From Phytoseiulus persimilis (taxonomy: Eukaryota; Arthropoda; Arachnida; Mesostigmata; Phytoseiidae): DNA of 64,000 nucleotides. The position numbers and the translations under genes are program-made. Numbering within the stretch: the stretch's first letter is position 1; every line of letters begins with the position of its first letter. The notes under the pieces were generated by a model. That model saw only the letters and a list, made by a program, of their open reading frames with translations. It was not told the origin of the DNA and did no database searches. The stretch spans positions 14,648,211 to 14,712,210 of the forward strand of contig CM075104.1 in assembly GCA_037576195.1 (NCBI GenBank). Reading direction: 5' to 3'. This document shows, piece after piece, positions 49,940 to 59,564 of the stretch.

Positions 49940-52217
49940 ATGGAGATCTTCTTCCCCAAAGTTGTTCATTACGTGTGCACTTGCGGAGCGAGGAAACCTC
50001 TCGATGTTCTTTTCTACTGCAAGCATTGCTTCAAGCTGAGATGCGGCGAATGCGTGTCCCACGAAGTGAGTCGCCGGACGTGGCGGCAAGCCCCGCGTAT
50101 CAGAAAGCTGAGAACCCATCTCAAAGATTCATGGAAGGGGATGACTGTCCTTCGGACTTTCCAACGGGACTTCGGTTTTTCAACCTGTCAAATGTGCTGA
50201 CCTATGACAGTTACCCATGGAATGTCACACTCCTTTTCCGTCACACTCAGTTTTCCTCTGACATCGCCGTCAAAGATCTCCCCTCTGTTTGTCTGTCTGC
50301 CTTTCTGCTTGCTGAGCCATTAGATTTTCTTTAAGGTGGACACTCATTATTGCCCGAATTGTCTCGAGTTCATGACGTCCCCGGAGGCACGTGTGAAGAA
50401 AAATGTGTGAGTTTTCGGTCCTACTGAGACGAAGCTTGTCTCATGATTCATTTTCGTTGGTCCCCGATCATTGTTGAACTCGACCGATCTCAATCCTTCT
50501 CCCTCAAATTTCTCAGGTGTACAACTTGCTTCGAGTGCCCATGCTGTGGTATCGCACTGTACAGCCGTGGGACGAGCAAACAAGTTCCATCAGAAGACGA
50601 CCCGACCATCATGGTGGTGAACAAAGCCTATTATCTGATGTGTAATTCTTGCAAGTAAGTTCTAGTAGCTGGATCCTCTCGATACAGCTTCTAAACGTGC
50701 AGCTTATATCCTCTGAATTCCTGTCGGCTTCGGAACCTGACGTCCCGGGAAGGCCTTGTGTCGGGTGGAACTCCTTCCCGGAGACGGCTCTGGATTGTTG
50801 GCGCCTCAACTATCCGGCTTCTAGGTGGTCAACACACGACCAGTCTTTAGAGGATCAACCCACGCAGTCCGGTGGATGGCCGCGGTTAGAAGCGCCAAAT
50901 CAGAATCGCGTACATCAGCTGTGCGAGTACTATCGAATTGTGGCTCATCAAGAGAAGGTCGAGAAAGACAAGAAACGGATAACTCAGAAATGTGGATACT
51001 ATATAAGCGACAAGTACGGAGTTGCAAGCGTTGTCGCCAAGAAATACATGAGTCTGCAAGTTACTCCGCGGAAGTAAGTTACTAAGGGATTCCCGCTATC
51101 TGATTGGAACGCAGCCTTCGGTTGAAACTCAATCTGCTCTTCTCCGCCTCCCAGGGAGTCCCAGAAAGTGGCTGCAGAATGCTTCCCGTCAGAAGCATCT
51201 GAAGATGTGGATGACCTGCCCGCCGATTTTCTAGACAAACTGAACATCGATGAAGTAACGAACATCCGAATGCGTTTGAGCAATCCCGATATCCAGCCGG
51301 AGAAAATGAACATGTTGAAGATGAGGAATCTGAAATTGCTCACGAAAAAGTCTCAAAGGTAGGCCCTCTGGATTCGACCAGGAATCGAAATCGTCGGAGC
51401 TCTCTGAAATGCAGAATGCTGGACATCAAACCACATAGATAGTTCCTCTGACATATTCTACGGCGTTTTAGATGCAAGGAGTGTGGTCACTCGCTCCGTA
51501 AATCCGAGTACAATCCAGGGTCAGTGAAGTTCAAAATCCAGCTATCAGCCTACTACCACATACCGTACGTTCGCGTGAAGCAGGTTCCGAGTCTCATCGC
51601 GGGTAAAGAGGTGACGATCGAACTGACCCTTACGAATCCGACGTCGCATGAGGTGGCCGTGGAATTATTACCAATGGAGGAGGCCAACACGCCGACTGGA
51701 TCGGGCCTCCTGTACCCAGAAGTGACGTGTACGCCGCAACTTCCGAAAGGAACGTTGTACCTACCTGCCCAAGACGACACAGCCGAGTACGATGATCCTG
51801 CGGACAAGTTGGACGACCGAAACGACAAGAGGTGATTTTCAGACATTATTCAATCAATACCGATTTCTCAAGCCATTCCTCGCCTCCCCATCTTTTCATC
51901 TTCGCTAATTTTTCTATCGCAGCGTTGTCACTTTCAAACGTCTGAACAAACTCGGAATTAAAATGCAAATCACACCCAAGCAATCGGACAACGTTGTGGT
52001 AAGAAGTCATACTGTTGCGAGAGGGAAAACATTCGCTCAGCTTGGATCGGCGCCACGTTGAGAACCTACTTGAACCTTTCAGATCGGACTTCGGTTGAAG
52101 CACACTTACACCAATATGATAATCCAGGGCGAAAAACGCGAGTACGAGGTTTTGTCTCTCATTCACCCTGTGCTCCTCAACCTCAGTCACTTCGCCAGGA
52201 ACTCCACGAATCCCTGA
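49940..52217 (+). CDS. DCTN4: Dynactin subunit 4 (p62)
   Basis: Component of the pointed-end complex of dynactin, the dynein cofactor that carries cargo along microtubules. Eight phase-consistent exons encode 452 aa (human about 460): 49940-50065, 50336-50406, 50517-50654, 50825-51073, 51155-51358, 51472-51831, 51923-51998 and 52083-52217. All introns are GT-AG and 81-270 nt. The N-terminus (MEIFFPKVVHYVCTCGARKP) and the paired-cysteine zinc-binding region (CKHCFKLRCGEC, HYCPNCLEFM, CTTCFECPCC, CNSC/K before W) match the family. SGGW plus a helical EKVEKDKKR segment follows, then CKECGHSLRKSEYNPGSVKF and the C-terminal beta domain ending in NLSHFARNSTNP. The ATG at 49940 is chosen by homology at the family N-terminus. 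The gene runs tail-to-tail with METTL4. The identification is secure; individual borders rest on consensus and phase. Confidence 0.95.
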
Positions 52218-52296
52218 TACGATCGAGGGTATCACACGGCTGGAGGATGACGTTATTGCGTGTTAACTGTTGAAACTTCATTATTTATAAACCCGA

Positions 52297-52302
52297 AATA
52301 AA
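52297..52302 (+). terminator. DCTN4 polyadenylation signal
   Basis: AATAAA 80 bp after the DCTN4 stop codon, the expected distance for a short 3' UTR. Confidence 0.7.
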
Positions 52303-52398
52303 CTCAACAGTCATCGCTGGGTTCTCATCTGGCTCAACATATCACTGCGAGAGAAGCAAAGCATTCATGTCTTCATGTAGGAATCGAGGAGAAAAATC

Positions 52399-52404
52399 TT
52401 TATT
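52399..52404 (-). terminator. METTL4 polyadenylation signal
   Basis: TTTATT on the plus strand is AATAAA on minus, 96 bp past the METTL4 stop. It lies about 100 bp from the DCTN4 signal on the other strand, so the two transcripts end almost back to back. Confidence 0.65.
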
Positions 52405-52499
52405 TCACACGTTATGCACTCTTTGTAACAAAAGCAGGATCGTGTTCTCCAAAGCAGTACCCGGAGACCCCTCTGAGATCGCGAGGACGACGGCCGGTA

Positions 52500-53594
52500 T
52501 CATGTCGAGCTAAACAAACTTGTGCACTGCAGTTTGAGCACTTCGTTCCCAGCACAGACCCAGTTTGACTTGAGGCTCCTTGCAAACAGCTCCAAACATC
52601 GTAGATTCTTCAACGCTCTGCCCGATAATTTCTCTAGCAGCTCATCGAGGTTGGGTTTGTGAGAATGAACTGCGCTAGGTACAGAAACGATAGTTGTACC
52701 ATCGCTCCCGATAATTTTCTCTGCCACTTCCGCATCGGGTCTTGCTGCAAGCAGCAAATGCTCATAAGGTTTCTTGAAGTTACGCCCGAAAGGGCAAATA
52801 GCCGCGCCGGATGTGGTAACTTTGAGCCAAGTCCAGTTGGCAAGGATGCGCAAGTTGCAGTCTTCGAGGTGAGCCTTCAATTGTACGTAGTGACTCTCGT
52901 TGTGTGTGTACCAGACGACGAGGAGTCCGTTCTCAGCGAGGAGTTCTCTCGTCGGTACGGAACAGAGGATGTTCTCAGGGGATCCGGTTATGTAACGCCG
53001 TTGCCGCTTGACGGATTTGTTGATCCACGGAGGATCCATGACTATGAGATCGAAGCCACCTCCGCATTTATACAAGTTCTCAGCAGCACTCAGAAGTTCT
53101 TTGCTCGTGATGTTTGCGCCGAGGGTGCCGAGGATGCCACAGCAACTCGGCGGGAGCAGGAATTCTCGATTCTGGAACACGATGCTCCTCGGCTGCCCTG
53201 AGGGGTTGCTGAAGTCTTCCCTGCAACATCCTTGGAAGAAATAGGCCGACGGAGTCCTCGCAGCCGCAGCCTTGGCTGTCTCATTGGCCCCGTTTTCGTT
53301 TGGAGGAGGTTTTTCGGCAAAAAGCTCCGGCTTAGCACTCACGAACTGTTCAAGTGTGGCTTTGAGTGAATCGTCGGACTGCCAGTCTGTTACGTTCACA
53401 TGTGACAACCCCGCACATTTCCGCTTGCGGCATCTCGTGTTTTCCTCTAGCGTTTCAGTTGCAAACTCGAACGATATCGCGAACAGATCCTGCATGAGCA
53501 GCGAATCTGGGCGGCCACTATTCAGGATGCTGCTGCGACGATGGTTGACGAAGTGTATTTTATCCATCTGGAATCGCAAGGATTTCAGGGCCAT
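52500..53594 (-). CDS. METTL4: METTL4-like N6-adenine methyltransferase
   Basis: Member of the MT-A70 family of SAM-dependent N6-adenine methyltransferases. In animals METTL4 makes m6Am internally in U2 snRNA and has also been reported to act on DNA. A single uninterrupted 364-codon frame carries the catalytic DPPW motif at residues 187-190 (FDLIVMDPPWINKSVK), followed by NGLLVVWYTHNESHY and LANWTWLKVTTSG. The segment FGRNFKKPYEHLLLAAR and a C-terminal helix containing LKNLRCLELFARSL complete the fold. Human METTL4 is about 470 aa; the shorter N-terminus here lies in the poorly conserved part. The start ATG at 53594 is the first in frame and has G at +4. Being intronless among intron-containing neighbours, it may be an old retrocopy or may have lost introns. 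It lies 87 bp downstream of a U2 snRNA gene on the same strand. Confidence 0.93.
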   Translation of the reverse strand: MALKSLRFQMDKIHFVNHRRSSILNSGRPDSLLMQDLFAISFEFATETLEENTRCRKRKCAGLSHVNVTDWQSDDSLKATLEQFVSAKPELFAEKPPPNENGANETAKAAAARTPSAYFFQGCCREDFSNPSGQPRSIVFQNREFLLPPSCCGILGTLGANITSKELLSAAENLYKCGGGFDLIVMDPPWINKSVKRQRRYITGSPENILCSVPTRELLAENGLLVVWYTHNESHYVQLKAHLEDCNLRILANWTWLKVTTSGAAICPFGRNFKKPYEHLLLAARPDAEVAEKIIGSDGTTIVSVPSAVHSHKPNLDELLEKLSGRALKNLRCLELFARSLKSNWVCAGNEVLKLQCTSLFSST

Positions 53595-53681
53595 GGAGCA
53601 GCTGTGAGGATGGACATGAATATTTGCGGCATTCCCAATGACCTGAAGGAGCTTGATGTTATAATTTTGGTTCTTATAAGA

Positions 53682-53869
53682 GGTGGGCCGATCCTGGAGA
53701 TAGTGCTATACCAGGCCAACCCGCGGCCGAGGTGGAGCAAGCCCCGAGCACTCAGCCCTGTTCCAAAAAATAGATTAATATCATGGGGGACGATGTCCCC
53801 CGTATCAGATATTAAGCTGATAAGAACAGATACTACACTTTGATCTTAGCCAAAAGGCCGAGAAGCGAT
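53682..53869 (-). ncRNA. U2 spliceosomal snRNA
   Basis: Minus-strand reading begins ATCGCTTCTCGGCCTTTTGG, the nearly invariant U2 5' end. It continues with the branchpoint-recognition element GTAGTA (plus 53831-53836), the stem IIa region CTGTTCTTATCAG, and a GGGGGACATCGTCCCCC stem-loop. An Sm-site-like ATTTTTTGG (plus 53763-53771) and the 3' stem-loops ending CTCCAGGATCGGCCCACC follow. The length of 188 nt equals human U2. The insect-like CAAAG before GTGTAGTA gives adenines at nt 29-31, which include the position METTL4 methylates in other animals. The 3' end is placed by comparison with human U2 and may be off by a few nt. All core elements look intact, so it is probably functional. The snRNA promoter should lie at about 53880-53940, where I could not pick out a PSE by eye. 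Confidence 0.96.
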
Positions 53870-54202
53870 ACTAAAGTTTGGTGGTCGAGGCTGGTCGTAC
53901 ACTCGAGGCTAGACCCGCTACCTTGGCAGCCTTCTCATTCCAGGCCAAGGTAGGGCTCAATGCTCGGATACAAACCTCGCCGATTGTCTCGAGAAAATTT
54001 TCCATGATCTGAATGGATTCTCTATTAGTTCCCCGGAGAAGAATAACGATACTCACGGCGTATACCTCATGGTTTCCAGCACATTCGAACGAATACTCGG
54101 GTCGCGCGAGCGCCGGCGTTGACCGATACCGCGAGAGCTTCCGTAAAGGAATCATAGCTGGCGCTGCGGTCGACCGTGTTGAAGGACCTTCCTATCCCTA
54201 AC

Positions 54203-54497
54203 TTATGTGTTATTCGCGAGAAACGAACGAATCCTCGTGATGGTAGATGCGGACCGGGGACCTAAAACTAACTAAAATTTTTTGGAGAGCTCTTTGATTC
54301 TGAGATCGGTGGGTCATGGACGGTTTGCGCTTGTAGTAGCCTGCGCAGTTACCTTCGAGTAGCAGAGTCAAACGGTCCTCCTCGATATTGTGGTCAGGAT
54401 TCCTTGGCTCTAGCAGCGTAGTAACGTTTTGGGTTCCAGGAAGAATGACTTGGCAGCGGGACTCGCACGCAGAGCGATACGGAGATGGAATATCCAT
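54203..54497 (-). CDS. Possible 67-aa two-exon gene
   Basis: Exon 1 (54497-54353) starts MDIPSPYRSACESRCQVILP with a good ATG context (GACCATGG) and ends GAAG/GTAACT. Exon 2 (54261-54203) follows the acceptor AGTTTTAG, reads PRSASTITRIRSFLANNT, and stops at TAA. Phase matches across the 91-nt intron, giving 67 aa. The pattern (IP near the start, a short beta-like RLTLLLEG, then a helix with RIRSFL) faintly recalls the small KEOPS subunit Pcc1/LAGE3, but identity is far too low to claim it. A minus frame at 54155-53871 (contains NRESIQIMENFLETIGEVC) could hold further exons and reaches into the U2 promoter region. Without the splice the frame also stays open. Low confidence. Confidence 0.25.
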
Positions 54498-54499
54498 GG

Positions 54500-56600
54500 T
54501 CAGAGCTTTGCTTTGGAATGATTCATCTCATCGTGTCCATCCCGGTTTCAGGGAATGGTTGAAGAGCGTGCCCGTCTTCTTCCTCAAGCTCCTTGGAGAG
54601 GCTTGCTCATAGGAGAGAGCCCACAGAAAAAGAGTTCATGGTATTTCGTGAGGCAGGGGATGGCATAAGTCTAAAACTCCGCTCACTATCCCGCTCTGTT
54701 TGTCACTCAGCTAGATAAGAGATCGGAGCACTTTCTGGTTGTTTTGATAACGGCAGTGCCGCATCGGGAGGGCGTCAAGAATTCTACCCTCTGTGGCCAA
54801 GACCGACATCTGCGATTGGATGCGTGTCACGAGTGTGTTTTCCGTAAGTTCGTTTCTGCTCCGAAATGGGTGCAAGCATCTTCGCCTCGATTTGAGTTAG
54901 ATCATCATGAGTCATCATCCCATTATGAGAATCTCCTCCCTCAACTACCCGACGAGCTCGTTGATTGGAGGTATGAGGGATGGAAGACTCATTGCGACGA
55001 AAACCGGGGTTCGAACTGGCCGGATGACCTTCCTCGCGGAATGACGTGACCTGGATCGACCCCCCAACATCCTGCCTCCTCGTCGATTTATGAAGTCCTT
55101 CGGATTGAGCAGAATTTGACGACTCTCCAAAGTCTCTTCCATTCAGTCCGATTCCGTGGGCTGCTCGATGGCTGCTGCTACACTACGCTTCGCCGTGACT
55201 CACTGGGCCAAGTCCCAGCCGTTCATCCGCGCCGAGATGTTTATGATCAGTGCAAACACGGGAGTCGTCTGATCTACAACTGAAGAGTCCGGATTCGAAA
55301 CGTCGTAACTCCGGATTTCTCAAAGCCGAGTTCCCAGTCGGAGATTCATCCAACCGATGCCCAACACCGTTATTCTGCGCTTTTCTCGTAAACGCAAGAA
55401 GTGGAGCTGCGACGTTTTGTATCCGGGTTCTTCAACAGCAGCAGGCAAGGAAACAAACTATGCCATCTGCTCCATCGTCGGGAGACGAGCCGCGATGATA
55501 GGGTTGATCAACTCGGAAGTGATCTTCCCTTTGGAAGTTCATCCATGGCCTCCAGCAGGTTCGCGAGGCCAGTAGGCGAACGCGGCTCAAAAAGATTCAA
55601 CCAGGGTGTCCCCTCACCGCGAAAGTGTATAAGACTCTTTGGCGTGATTCTCCTTGATGGATGAAACAATCCGTTAAGGATTCAGTCTCATCAGAAACAT
55701 CCTCATAGGTTTGGGAACGATGTTGATCGCGTCATGAATAGTTCGCGAAGATGATCATCATCATCACACCCTTGCGTTCCTCCCCCAGAAGAAAAACGCT
55801 GCGTACGCCCCTGACTGTTGGACCAGGCTCTTCGTTCGGCCAGGGCTCCGTCCATGCTGGAGGCTTCTGGACTCGTTCCCAAATGACGAAAGGAGACCTG
55901 ACGACTCCCCGTGGGTTCTTTTTTTTGGTGCCGACTTCTCAGGTGGAACACTAAGGTGACCGACTTTCTGAGCGCTGCCCTGGTCCGTCCGGTCGCGTCA
56001 CGTGCAGGGTCTCCCGCTTCGAGGGCGGAGGTGGCGAAGATCAGGAAGTAGGCCGCCTTGTCAAGGAGCCACCGCCACTCCGGCCCGTTAGCGTTCGGAA
56101 CAATGGAAGGCTGGCTAGGCCCTCGAGCGATTCGCAGGAGACAAGAGGCTGGGTCGTTTCTTGGCTCAAATGCTGTATTTGGATGTCCAGAGGAGCAATG
56201 CGACGTTTGTGTTGAGTACCATGAGCGACTGGTTTGGGCCTTCACGCTAAAATAACGTGACAAGGCCGCATATACAACAAAAAGTTGGTTCCCCCACTCC
56301 ATACGAGGGCGAGTCGTTGGTGTCCAAGGAGGAAAACAATGCGCCGAGAGCGACTCGCTCTCTGCGACACCGGATCAAACCTGCTGGGGTAGGTGAGCTC
56401 GGACGCCACGCTTCAAGAGCGAGATCTCCGATATGAGGATTCATTTCGGAAAAAGTAGTTCAAACCCCATGTGTATAGAAAGCGATATTCAGGAACGACA
56501 TTGATCATCGTTCATGGCTGGCAGCCGTTGATGTCTCAAGTGCCATCGATCATACAGTATCGTTGAGAGCTCGTGGACGGACCTTGTGACTCGCTCATGA
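54500..56600. other. Stretch without a recognisable gene; possible decayed MULE 5' part
   Basis: A plus-strand mini-exon is possible at about 54756-54842 (acceptor after a TTTCTGGTTGTTTT tract, donor TTCC/GTAAGT). A long plus frame at about 55.05-55.28 kb includes SLFHSVRFRGLLDG and ends KHGSRLIYN before a stop, which faintly resembles the start of a FLYWCH zinc finger. Such a finger commonly precedes MULE transposases. The minus frame 56302-55703 (199 codons) is also open. None of these is conclusive. Confidence 0.25.
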
Positions 56601-56922
56601 TGTATCGCCATGGACTTGATACAAAGCTAACGGTGTGAACGCTGAGCGTAATCATATTTGGACCCTCCGGAAGAAGTATGCAGCAGAGGTCCTTAGGACG
56701 AGCGTCACAGACATTGGCCGAACCTCCGGAGGCGTCGGAAGTGACAAGTCACGGAAGTCGAGGTCGAGCCAAAACTATCGCAGCCGAATCACGACAGTAG
56801 CGTACCGAAAGGGGCCATAGTTTGCCTCAAGAATGTCCCGTCGGGCCACATGTGGGAGCCGTCGTCGTAGCCCGTCGGTCCCGCGGCAGCGGGTGACGAT
56901 CACAGTCCCGGAGCAAGGCTGA

Positions 56923-58254
56923 TGGACGCATTCTTTTGGGAGGGAGAGAGAGCGCGCCAGCTATGAATTCCGACGGTTCTGTAGTACGGACCGGCCAGGC
57001 ACCTTCGGGGCAGGCAGAGTACTTCGGCTAAGCGCCTACGGGCCCGGCGAAGTACTTTCAACACGCACTGTCCACGGTGAGCGCCTTCTGAGCTCCTATA
57101 GTGCTGAGCACAATGCGCTCGTTCTAACGACCGCTAGCTCGCTTCAGCTGCTTAACGACGCTGTGATGATGCACGCGGACGCCACCTACAAAGTTGTTCC
57201 CAGGAATTTGTGTTCGCAGTTATTCACCATCCATGGGAACTGGCAGGGTCACGTCGGGATGGTGGCTTGTGCTCTCATGAATTCCGCGTCGGCCCCTGCC
57301 TACAGGTGGGTGTTCGGGTGTTTGAAAGCAGCCAGTCCAGGTTTGGCTGTCCAGCAGTTCATGAGTGATTGGGATAGTTCGATCAGGGCCGCAGCCCAAT
57401 CGGAATTCCCTCATGCTCTAGAACGAGGCTGTCTGTTCCATTACGCGCAAAGCGTAATTCGAATGGCCAGGTCTCCTATAATCGGTTTGGCTGCGGAGCC
57501 TCGTGGTCCGGGGGAAGTACAGTAACACGTTCTGCGCTTCTGTGCTCTGCCCCTCCTGCCTTCCGCCCAGATCAGGCCTGCCTTCGAAGACTGTGCAGCT
57601 GCGGCGGCGGAACTTGCGCATCCGCAACTCGAGATACTCGCGAACTACGTGCGTACCTTTTGGTTAACTCGGGTCGGGCCCGACGATCTCTCAGTTTACA
57701 GGATAATCGCACGCCCAAAAAACGCCGTGGAATCAAACAAAGCTGCAGTGCGACGCCGTTTGGGTACACACGCCGCAGTTTGAAATTTGATTTCACTGAT
57801 CCTGGAGATGGCGGCAGACATAATCATCGACCAGAAGATCCATCGCGGCGGGACCATGCACATCAGATCGAGGCCGAGTCGGGCAACAAGACTCAACGAA
57901 CTCAACAGTTCGCAGTCTTGGAATTTATTGGATGCCGAGCAAATCTCTCCACTACAATTTATTAATCGGGTCAAGTTCAGAGTTGGAGCCTCCTCCGCGC
58001 GTCACGGACTCTTCCAAATCACGGCTGACGACGCCGGTATTGGGAACCCCGAAGATCCCGCGAGTCAAGCACCTGATGATTTGGACATACCGGAAGAGGA
58101 GCCCGAGCCTCCTGCAGTATTAGCAGACAGCGAAGAGGAACACGCATTCCGGATTTGGAGCACTGGCTCGTGGAAAACGACCACGTGTACGAAGGATTCC
58201 CTGGCGACCATTCCTACGCAGCTCGACCTCTTTGAATCTGCAGTTTACCATTAA
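56923..58254 (+). pseudogene. MULE transposase with two in-frame stops
   Basis: One reading frame runs for 444 codons, broken only by TAA at 57523-57525 and TGA at 57781-57783, with no frameshift. It shows the MULE transposase core. MMHADATYKVVP supplies the first catalytic Asp (57178-57180), and LFTIHGNWQGHVGMVACALM and AYRWVFGCLK follow. QQFMSDWDSSIRAAAQSEFP gives the probable second Asp (57367-57369), and LERGCLFHYAQSVIRM is the conserved GC-FH-Q motif. LPLLPSAQIRPAFED and NAVESNKAAVRRRLG follow, with the likely catalytic Glu at 57730-57732. The C-terminal tail is acidic and ends at TAA 58254. The upstream part is cut by stops at 56818-56820 and 56920-56922, and no FLYWCH or SWIM finger was recognised. 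It is probably a recently dead copy, since only point stops separate it from an open frame. Confidence 0.75.
57018..57056. repeat. 9-bp inverted repeat in the MULE reading frame
   Basis: AGTACTTCG (57018-57026) and its exact reverse complement CGAAGTACT (57048-57056) flank a GC-rich 21-nt spacer. It lies inside the upstream part of the transposase frame. It may be chance or an insertion scar. Confidence 0.6.
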
Positions 58255-58308
58255 TTTCTAGGTCTCGCAGGTCTCATATCCAGATTAGCGTTCAATGTTT
58301 TTGTTTTT

Positions 58309-58540
58309 CAGAGTTCATGGGCTGAGTAGCATATTTTATCGATTGTGGGTCCCTTTCACAGACTCGCAGCCAATTTCTTCGTTTACCAGGGTCCAGAGGT
58401 TGTGGAGAATCATTTACCATTCGCGGGTTCCTCTTACAGACAGGCGGCGAATTTTTGAATTTCAGAGTTCACGGGTTGGGAGCATGCTTTATCGCTCGCG
58501 GGTTCCTCTTACAGACCAGCGGGGAATGTTTGCTGCGGGA
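58309..58540 (+). repeat. Imperfect ~77-bp tandem repeat, three copies
   Basis: Units start near 58309, 58387 and 58463. Each begins CAG-(A/G)-GTTCATGG or a close variant. Each carries a central GGGTTCCTCTTACAGAC-like block (GGGTCCCTTTCACAGAC in unit 1) and ends with a (G/C)CG-(A/G)-ATTT stretch. A weaker echo (CTCTACAGACTCGAATCCAATG) appears at about 58.59 kb. The repeat starts 55 bp after the transposase stop codon, so it may be subterminal repeat of the same element. Confidence 0.7.
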
Positions 58541-59564
58541 AATCTATACGTCATCCAAAAATGAAATCATCGAACTATGGAAGGTGCACTCTACAGACTC
58601 GAATCCAATGTTCTCCTCCACGGTCCGTTTGTTCCGCCGGGGTCCACTACTCTGCATTTCCTGATTCTATGTCTTCAACTGTCTTTATCTTTACTCTAAT
58701 CTCTAATTCTCTATCAAGTCAAAATGTAACACTCAAGAGGAAAGCTCCACGAGAAACTCATTCCGAGCAATGATGAAGAAGATGTTCTTACACCTAGCTG
58801 AGCCATCTCAGCGGTGGGGTGCAGCCATCTGTCCTGAGCAGAGGAATTCGAGGCGCTCTGAAGCTGCTTCCTTTTCCGTATGATCTGAAATCCGAACTGA
58901 GCATGGAGAAAGAAAGCTTCTGCCCCTGATAGAAATGCCTTACAGTGACCGCGATATAGATCATTTCCATCCGGCGGACTGAGTTATAATTCGAGCTGCC
59001 ATGAGATAGGGAGATCACTCTCTACCTGCAGTTTCCGTCAAGCATATCGCTCCCACAATCTCGAAGTCCGAGTACGAATGTTTCTCTTCCTATTCTATTC
59101 AGGATAGACCGAACTCGATGAAAATTGTTAGACTTCGCCAATTTTCGAAGTACAAATGCTGTTCCCAGCGTTCCGTTCACAGCACGGTCGACTCTGGCGT
59201 CCAACAAGTGAGGACAATCTCCAAGGAACGATCCAGGTCTTCGAGCTGTCTTGGCGCTCGCTGACGGAATGTTCACGTTCGAAAGGACTCCTGTACTCTT
59301 TACTCCAGATATTCCATGAATCCCATTCGACAAAAAGTCCGCGTGGGCCAGACTCAGAGTCCAGGCTGATGGACGCTTAGCGGCGAGCGGCCGGTTCTCA
59401 TTGAGGGGAGCTTGGTTGTATTCCTCGCCTACAAGGATGAGGCAGCTCTCGGCGCGCGTTTCTCCCGACGTCACGGCTTTCACACTCGAATGCAACCGAG
59501 ATGCAGCAAATTCGCAGGCGGGGCGAATCGAGTGTCTGAAACGGGGCCCAAACTTCCAAGTTTC

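Larger units (their letters stand above)
56600..58560 (+). mobile_element. Degraded Mutator-like (MULE) DNA transposon
   Basis: The boundaries enclose the broken MULE transposase (56923-58254), a same-frame upstream stretch from 56635 that may be its N-terminal part, and the ~77-bp tandem repeat at 58309-58540. No terminal inverted repeats or target-site duplication were found by eye, so the true ends are unknown. It sits between the METTL4/U2 cluster and PPME1, in sequence with no other clear gene. Confidence 0.6.

Noticed and set aside
54155..54497. Pcc1/LAGE3 (KEOPS subunit) assignment for the 67-aa candidate
   Set aside because: Only a faint hydrophobic pattern match. Without a profile search it cannot be distinguished from chance.
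55009..55019. GGGGTTCGAAC, tRNA T-loop-like
   Set aside because: No cloverleaf can be made from the flanking 70 bases.
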